Shown here in pieces: positions 60,935-64,000 of a stretch of DNA of 64,000 nt. How positions within the stretch are numbered: position 1 is the stretch's first letter; each line of letters begins with the position of its first letter. The stretch spans positions 109,005 through 173,004 of the forward strand of contig NZ_JAAGLU010000024.1 of the NCBI RefSeq assembly GCF_010550245.1, written 5' to 3'. The DNA comes from Streptomyces sp. SID12501 (lineage in GTDB: Bacteria; Actinomycetota; Actinomycetes; Streptomycetales; Streptomycetaceae). Under the pieces are notes generated by a model, which searched no databases, had not been told where the DNA came from, and was given only the letters and a program-made list of their open reading frames with translations. The position numbers and the translations under genes are program-made.

Positions 60935-62031
60935 AAGCCCACCGCCGCCGGTCCGTCCTCGGTGCCGTCGTCGAGCAGTCCGCACATGGCGAGCACCGAG
61001 ATCAGCGGCTCCAGCACTCGCAACGGCCGGGTGCCGTGCGGGAATCTGCCCTCGTGGTCGTGGCTGCCGGTGGCCGAGGCGAAGTGCAGGGTACAGCGCA
61101 GCACGCTGTCGAAGGGACCGACCCACGCCTGCCCGGTGTGGTGCCGCAGGAACGAGTACGCGTCCCGGCTCTCCTCCACGAACCGCTCGGCCATCCGCCG
61201 TTCCGGCGGGGGTTCGCCCAGCCAGCGGTCCACGGGCGGTTCGAACCGCACCAGATCGCTCTTGTTGATCACCACCGCCGCCGCCACCCCGAGATACTGC
61301 CCGCCCGCGCGCGGCAGCCGGTCCAGTACGGTTTGGAACGCCGGATCGCCGCCCCGGGTGTAGCCGAGGTCGCCGCGCAGCGGGTCCAGATACGGCATCG
61401 GCAGCGCCCGCAGCGGGTCCACCACGAAGATCAGCGCGTCCACGCCCACCATGAACCGGGTCAGCGCGTCCGTGCGGCGCAGGTCCTCACCGGCCAGGTC
61501 GAAGAACGCCACCGGCCGAGCCAGCCCGTCCGGGCGGCTCAGCAGCAGCGCGTCCACGAGTGCGGCGAACTCACCGGCGCTGCGGGTGTGCTCCAGCATC
61601 GTCCCGGACCGCAGCCGCTCCACCCGCTCGGTCATGAACGTCTGGTGGTCCTGCGGGTTCACCGACTGCATCTGCAGCCCGTACCGCTTCAGGCCGCCGT
61701 CGGCGATCTCGGCGATCATCTGGGTAAGCAGATGTGTCTTGCCGGTGGCAGAGTCCCCGACCATCGCCACCGTCAGCGGACTGCCGTTGGTCAGGTACGG
61801 CGCCGGGACGTAATGGGCTTGCCCACCCTCGGAGTTGCCGCACCGCTGATAGGCGGAGCGGAGGGTGTCGGCGAGCCGCAGCGGACTGATCCGCCGGTCC
61901 ACGTGCAGCTCCTCGAACAGCTGCTTGTCGTTGCGAGCGAACAACTGCTGCTCGTCGTAGGAGATGATCTCCAGGCAGTACGGGCAGAGGATCTCCTGCG
62001 CGGTGGCGCCCGGCGGCATCGGAACGGTCAT
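60931..62031 (-). CDS. Zinc-ribbon GTPase (double-GTPase/TRAFAC-like)
   Basis: The 366-residue protein has an N-terminal CPYC (Cys16, Cys19) half zinc ribbon and a GTPase domain. Its motifs are the P-loop GDSATGKT (92-99), G3-like DLAGED (178-183), and NKSD (256-259) for guanine recognition. DALIFVVDPLRAL precedes G4. This matches the family described in bacterial conflict systems as DO-GTPase2 (double-GTPase 2), where the GTPase acts as a signal switch. It overlaps the kinase gene upstream and the GAP1-like gene downstream by four bases each, so the three are translationally coupled. Confidence 0.85.
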   Translation of the reverse strand: MTVPMPPGATAQEILCPYCLEIISYDEQQLFARNDKQLFEELHVDRRISPLRLADTLRSAYQRCGNSEGGQAHYVPAPYLTNGSPLTVAMVGDSATGKTHLLTQMIAEIADGGLKRYGLQMQSVNPQDHQTFMTERVERLRSGTMLEHTRSAGEFAALVDALLLSRPDGLARPVAFFDLAGEDLRRTDALTRFMVGVDALIFVVDPLRALPMPYLDPLRGDLGYTRGGDPAFQTVLDRLPRAGGQYLGVAAAVVINKSDLVRFEPPVDRWLGEPPPERRMAERFVEESRDAYSFLRHHTGQAWVGPFDSVLRCTLHFASATGSHDHEGRFPHGTRPLRVLEPLISVLAMCGLLDDGTEDGPAAVGL

Positions 62032-63329
62032 CGGCGGGTGTCTCCTTCGGACCGGCTCCCGCCGGGCTCGTTCGTGCCGGAGGTACGGCCTCCGCTGATC
62101 CAGGTGCGCAGCCGGCCGCGTTCGCGGGTCGGATACTCGTAGCCGGTGGACTGCGTCGGCGGTGCCCCGCCGTACCCGGGCCCGTCCGCGCCGTAGCCGC
62201 CCGGGACCCCGGTGTGTTCCTGCTCCGGGAGGTACGGGGCGTGCGCCGGGGGCGGCGGGGCGAGGGAGGCGTGCTTACGGCGCCGGACCTCGTCGAACTC
62301 CCGCCGGTGGTGCTCCAGCGGGTCCGGCAGCAGCACGCTCGCCGCCTCGGCGGCGACCTCGGGCACCAGACTGCGCAGCAGCGCGTCCGGCGTCGGCCGG
62401 TCCTGAGCGTGCCGGGCGAACACCTGGCCCAGCGTCTCCGTCACCGACCGCTGCGCGGCAAGGTCGGCGGGTGGACCGTCGGCGTTACCCGGCCGACCGG
62501 TGACCAGGTGGTACATCACCTGCGCCACGCTCCACAGCGCGTCCCGCGCCTCCGTCGTGCCCACCCCGTTCCGCTGCTCGGGCGAGGCGTACGGCGGGAT
62601 GCCGTACGGCATCCGGGGACGCCCGGCCCGCACCACCGAGCCCAGGTCCCACACCTGCACGCCCTGCGCGTCCCAGCGGACGGCGCCCGGCACGATGCCC
62701 CGGTGCACCAGGCCGACCGCCTCCATCAGCCGTACGGCCAGAACCAGATCGCGCTCGACGGCCCGCTGGTCGCCCATCGATACCCGCTCGGTCGGCCCGG
62801 ACAGCGGGCGTCCGCGCGGTACGGCGTACAGCACGAACGGCGCCAAAGTGTTGACGTCGTAACCGACCGGCGTCGGGAAGAGACCCGCGAAGCGGGTGCC
62901 CGCGTACGCCCGGTGCAGCGCCAGCGCGGCGGTGATCTCCGCCTGGAGCAGGGTGTACGCCTCCCGGTCCGCGCCCGCCTCCTGCGGCAGCCGGACCTGG
63001 AAGCCCTGCCAGCCGTCCTCGAAGCGGACCGGCCGGGCCAGCGCGGGCGGCCGGACCAGACGCGGCCGGTCCGGCCCGAACCTGGCCCGCACCCGGTGCG
63101 TGACGCCCTGCGGCGAGACGAACGAGAACTCCACGGCAGCCTCCCGGGACGCGGCAGGGCCGGTCTTCCGGCCGGTGTGCTCGCGGGGCCCCCTCCGCTC
63201 CGCGCGGTCACCCTCCGCGTCGTGGACGGACTCCTGACGGGCGCTCGGCCGGGGGTCGGCCGCCGCGTACGGCTCCGGCGCCGGCCCGAACCGGTCCGGG
63301 TGCGGTGCGGGCCGGTGGTCGTTCACCAT
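62028..63329 (-). CDS. Degenerate Ser/Thr kinase-like protein
   Basis: The 433-residue protein has a eukaryotic-type kinase fold from about residue 75 to 310. FVLYAVPRGRPLSG marks the hinge, and the catalytic-loop position reads LVHRGIVPGAVRW instead of HRD-x-K-x2-N. The magnesium loop reads VWDLGS instead of DFG, and PPYASPEQRNG is a recognisable activation-segment end. The HRD aspartate and loop lysine and asparagine are therefore missing, so catalysis is doubtful; it may bind nucleotide or serve as a scaffold. A disordered N-terminus and proline-rich C-terminal tail flank the domain. ATG 63329 follows GGGGAAG. It lies directly upstream of the GTPase. Confidence 0.8.
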   Translation of the reverse strand: MVNDHRPAPHPDRFGPAPEPYAAADPRPSARQESVHDAEGDRAERRGPREHTGRKTGPAASREAAVEFSFVSPQGVTHRVRARFGPDRPRLVRPPALARPVRFEDGWQGFQVRLPQEAGADREAYTLLQAEITAALALHRAYAGTRFAGLFPTPVGYDVNTLAPFVLYAVPRGRPLSGPTERVSMGDQRAVERDLVLAVRLMEAVGLVHRGIVPGAVRWDAQGVQVWDLGSVVRAGRPRMPYGIPPYASPEQRNGVGTTEARDALWSVAQVMYHLVTGRPGNADGPPADLAAQRSVTETLGQVFARHAQDRPTPDALLRSLVPEVAAEAASVLLPDPLEHHRREFDEVRRRKHASLAPPPPAHAPYLPEQEHTGVPGGYGADGPGYGGAPPTQSTGYEYPTRERGRLRTWISGGRTSGTNEPGGSRSEGDTRR

Positions 63330-63393
63330 GACTTCCCCACTGTGTTGGTCCGTGCGCCGGGGGCGCGGTCGGTCGTCGTCGTACGGGTACGGT

Positions 63394-64000
63394 TCACCGC
63401 TGCGCCCATTCCTCGCCGGGGTCCGGGACGGTTCCGGTCGTGCCGCGGTCCGGGCCGGGGAGGGGGCCGTCGTCGGCCCAGGTGCGCACGCGCACGTTCT
63501 CCACCACACCGGCACGCAGCGGGACCAGCCGCAGCGTGCCGGCGAAGCGGCCGGACGCCGTCCACACCATCGCGGCCGGCACGGCGTCGGGACCGAGCCC
63601 GCCTGCGCGCACCTCCATCACGGGCCGTACGGCCTGCGGGGCGAATGCGATGGACCGCGCCTCGGCCGGGTCCCGGCTGAGCAGCGAGAGCTGCGCCGGG
63701 GGGCACAGCAGCAGCGGTCTGCCCTGCTCCGAACCGGTGTTGAGCACGTCCCGGACCCGCTGCGCCCCGATGCCCAGCAGCGCCGAGGCGTCTCCCCGCA
63801 CCCGGTCCTGCCGTGCGTAGGGCGGGGCGGGAACCACCCCGTTGTCGCGCAGGCCCAGCCCGGCCGCCGCGATGGCCCGGGACACGGTGGCCTCCAGCGT
63901 GGTCGGAGCCCCGCCCGCACCGCCGTCGGAGCCGGTGTGGCCGCGCAGCGCGGCCACCGTCGCGTCGGCCAGGTCCGCGACAAGGGTCGGCACCAGGTCG
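63394..64000 (-). CDS. Uncharacterised protein, 5' end off window
   Basis: An open minus-strand frame runs from the right edge to a stop at 63394 and shows at least 202 residues. It has strong codon periodicity. It contains LVADLADATVAALRGHTGSD, a hydrophobic-core stretch (PLLLCPPAQLSLLSRDPAEA) and a C-terminal beta-rich segment (FAGTLRLVPLRAGVVENVRV). No family is recognised. It ends 64 bases before the kinase-like gene and is probably the upstream member of the same operon. The start lies outside the window. Confidence 0.65.
   Translation of the reverse strand, partial: DLVPTLVADLADATVAALRGHTGSDGGAGGAPTTLEATVSRAIAAAGLGLRDNGVVPAPPYARQDRVRGDASALLGIGAQRVRDVLNTGSEQGRPLLLCPPAQLSLLSRDPAEARSIAFAPQAVRPVMEVRAGGLGPDAVPAAMVWTASGRFAGTLRLVPLRAGVVENVRVRTWADDGPLPGPDRGTTGTVPDPGEEWAQR

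Noticed and set aside
1..64000. tRNA or rRNA genes
   Set aside because: No T-loop GGTTCRAATCC-type words in a cloverleaf context and no rRNA sequence were seen by eye.

Overview
The window is a Streptomyces chromosome segment. Coding regions have very high G+C in third codon positions, GTG/ATG starts with overlapping stop/start codons are common, and the gene order (citrate synthase pair, parC, ptsH, sepH, hemH, cutRS, dut, kdpDE) matches, from memory, the conserved central part of the S. coelicolor chromosome around SCO5830-SCO5875. I saw no rRNA, tRNA, CRISPR array, integrase or intact insertion sequence.

1-28,100 is mainly housekeeping. It holds an iron-box-linked sucrase/ferredoxin-like gene cut by the left edge, two divergent citrate-synthase-family genes (one fused to an HTH domain) around palindromic operators, a CobW-type metal chaperone, topoisomerase IV subunit A, an active/inactive M16 peptidase pair, a secreted M23 peptidase behind a c-di-AMP riboswitch, a GntR regulator, HPr, a GNAT-acyl-CoA-synthetase fusion, a phosphodiesterase, thymidine kinase, an NlpC/P60-like protein that has lost its catalytic cysteine, a VOC protein, a sulfurtransferase, the cell-division protein SepH, a sugar-lactone oxidase with an MFS transporter, ferrochelatase and an inositol monophosphatase.

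28,100-44,770 carries cutRS and then an actinobacterial core block (DUF4193, DUF3093, thioesterase, dut, DUF3710, OB-fold protein, DUF3159, two TrkA/CeoBC proteins, an APC permease of the KimA type and a TrmA/RumA-type RNA methyltransferase). This resembles the Rv2689c-Rv2699c order of Mycobacterium tuberculosis, with kdpDE inserted. KdpDE, CeoBC, the KimA-like permease and a candidate 32-residue membrane peptide together make a potassium/osmotic-homeostasis neighbourhood.

44,775-58,217 looks like an accessory island. It starts at the 3' end of the methyltransferase gene and ends at a second, diverged 68-bp copy of that 3' end. It contains decayed gene remnants at both edges and three coherent units: a tightly coupled five-gene operon (two short hypothetical proteins, a Vps4/FtsH-like AAA ATPase, a 1197-residue CpXC-TPR-CHAT protease-like protein and a membrane protein), a NarL-type response regulator divergent from it, and an ABC ATPase-histidine kinase-FtsX-like permease operon. 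The CHAT-AAA operon is the best candidate for an undescribed system, plausibly a regulated proteolytic defence or cell-death module.

58,218-64,000 holds a second NTP-dependent candidate conflict module read leftwards: an unidentified protein cut by the right edge, a degenerate Ser/Thr kinase, a zinc-ribbon GTPase and a 770-residue GTPase-associated (GAP1-like) protein. Functions proposed for both modules are inferences from domains and context.
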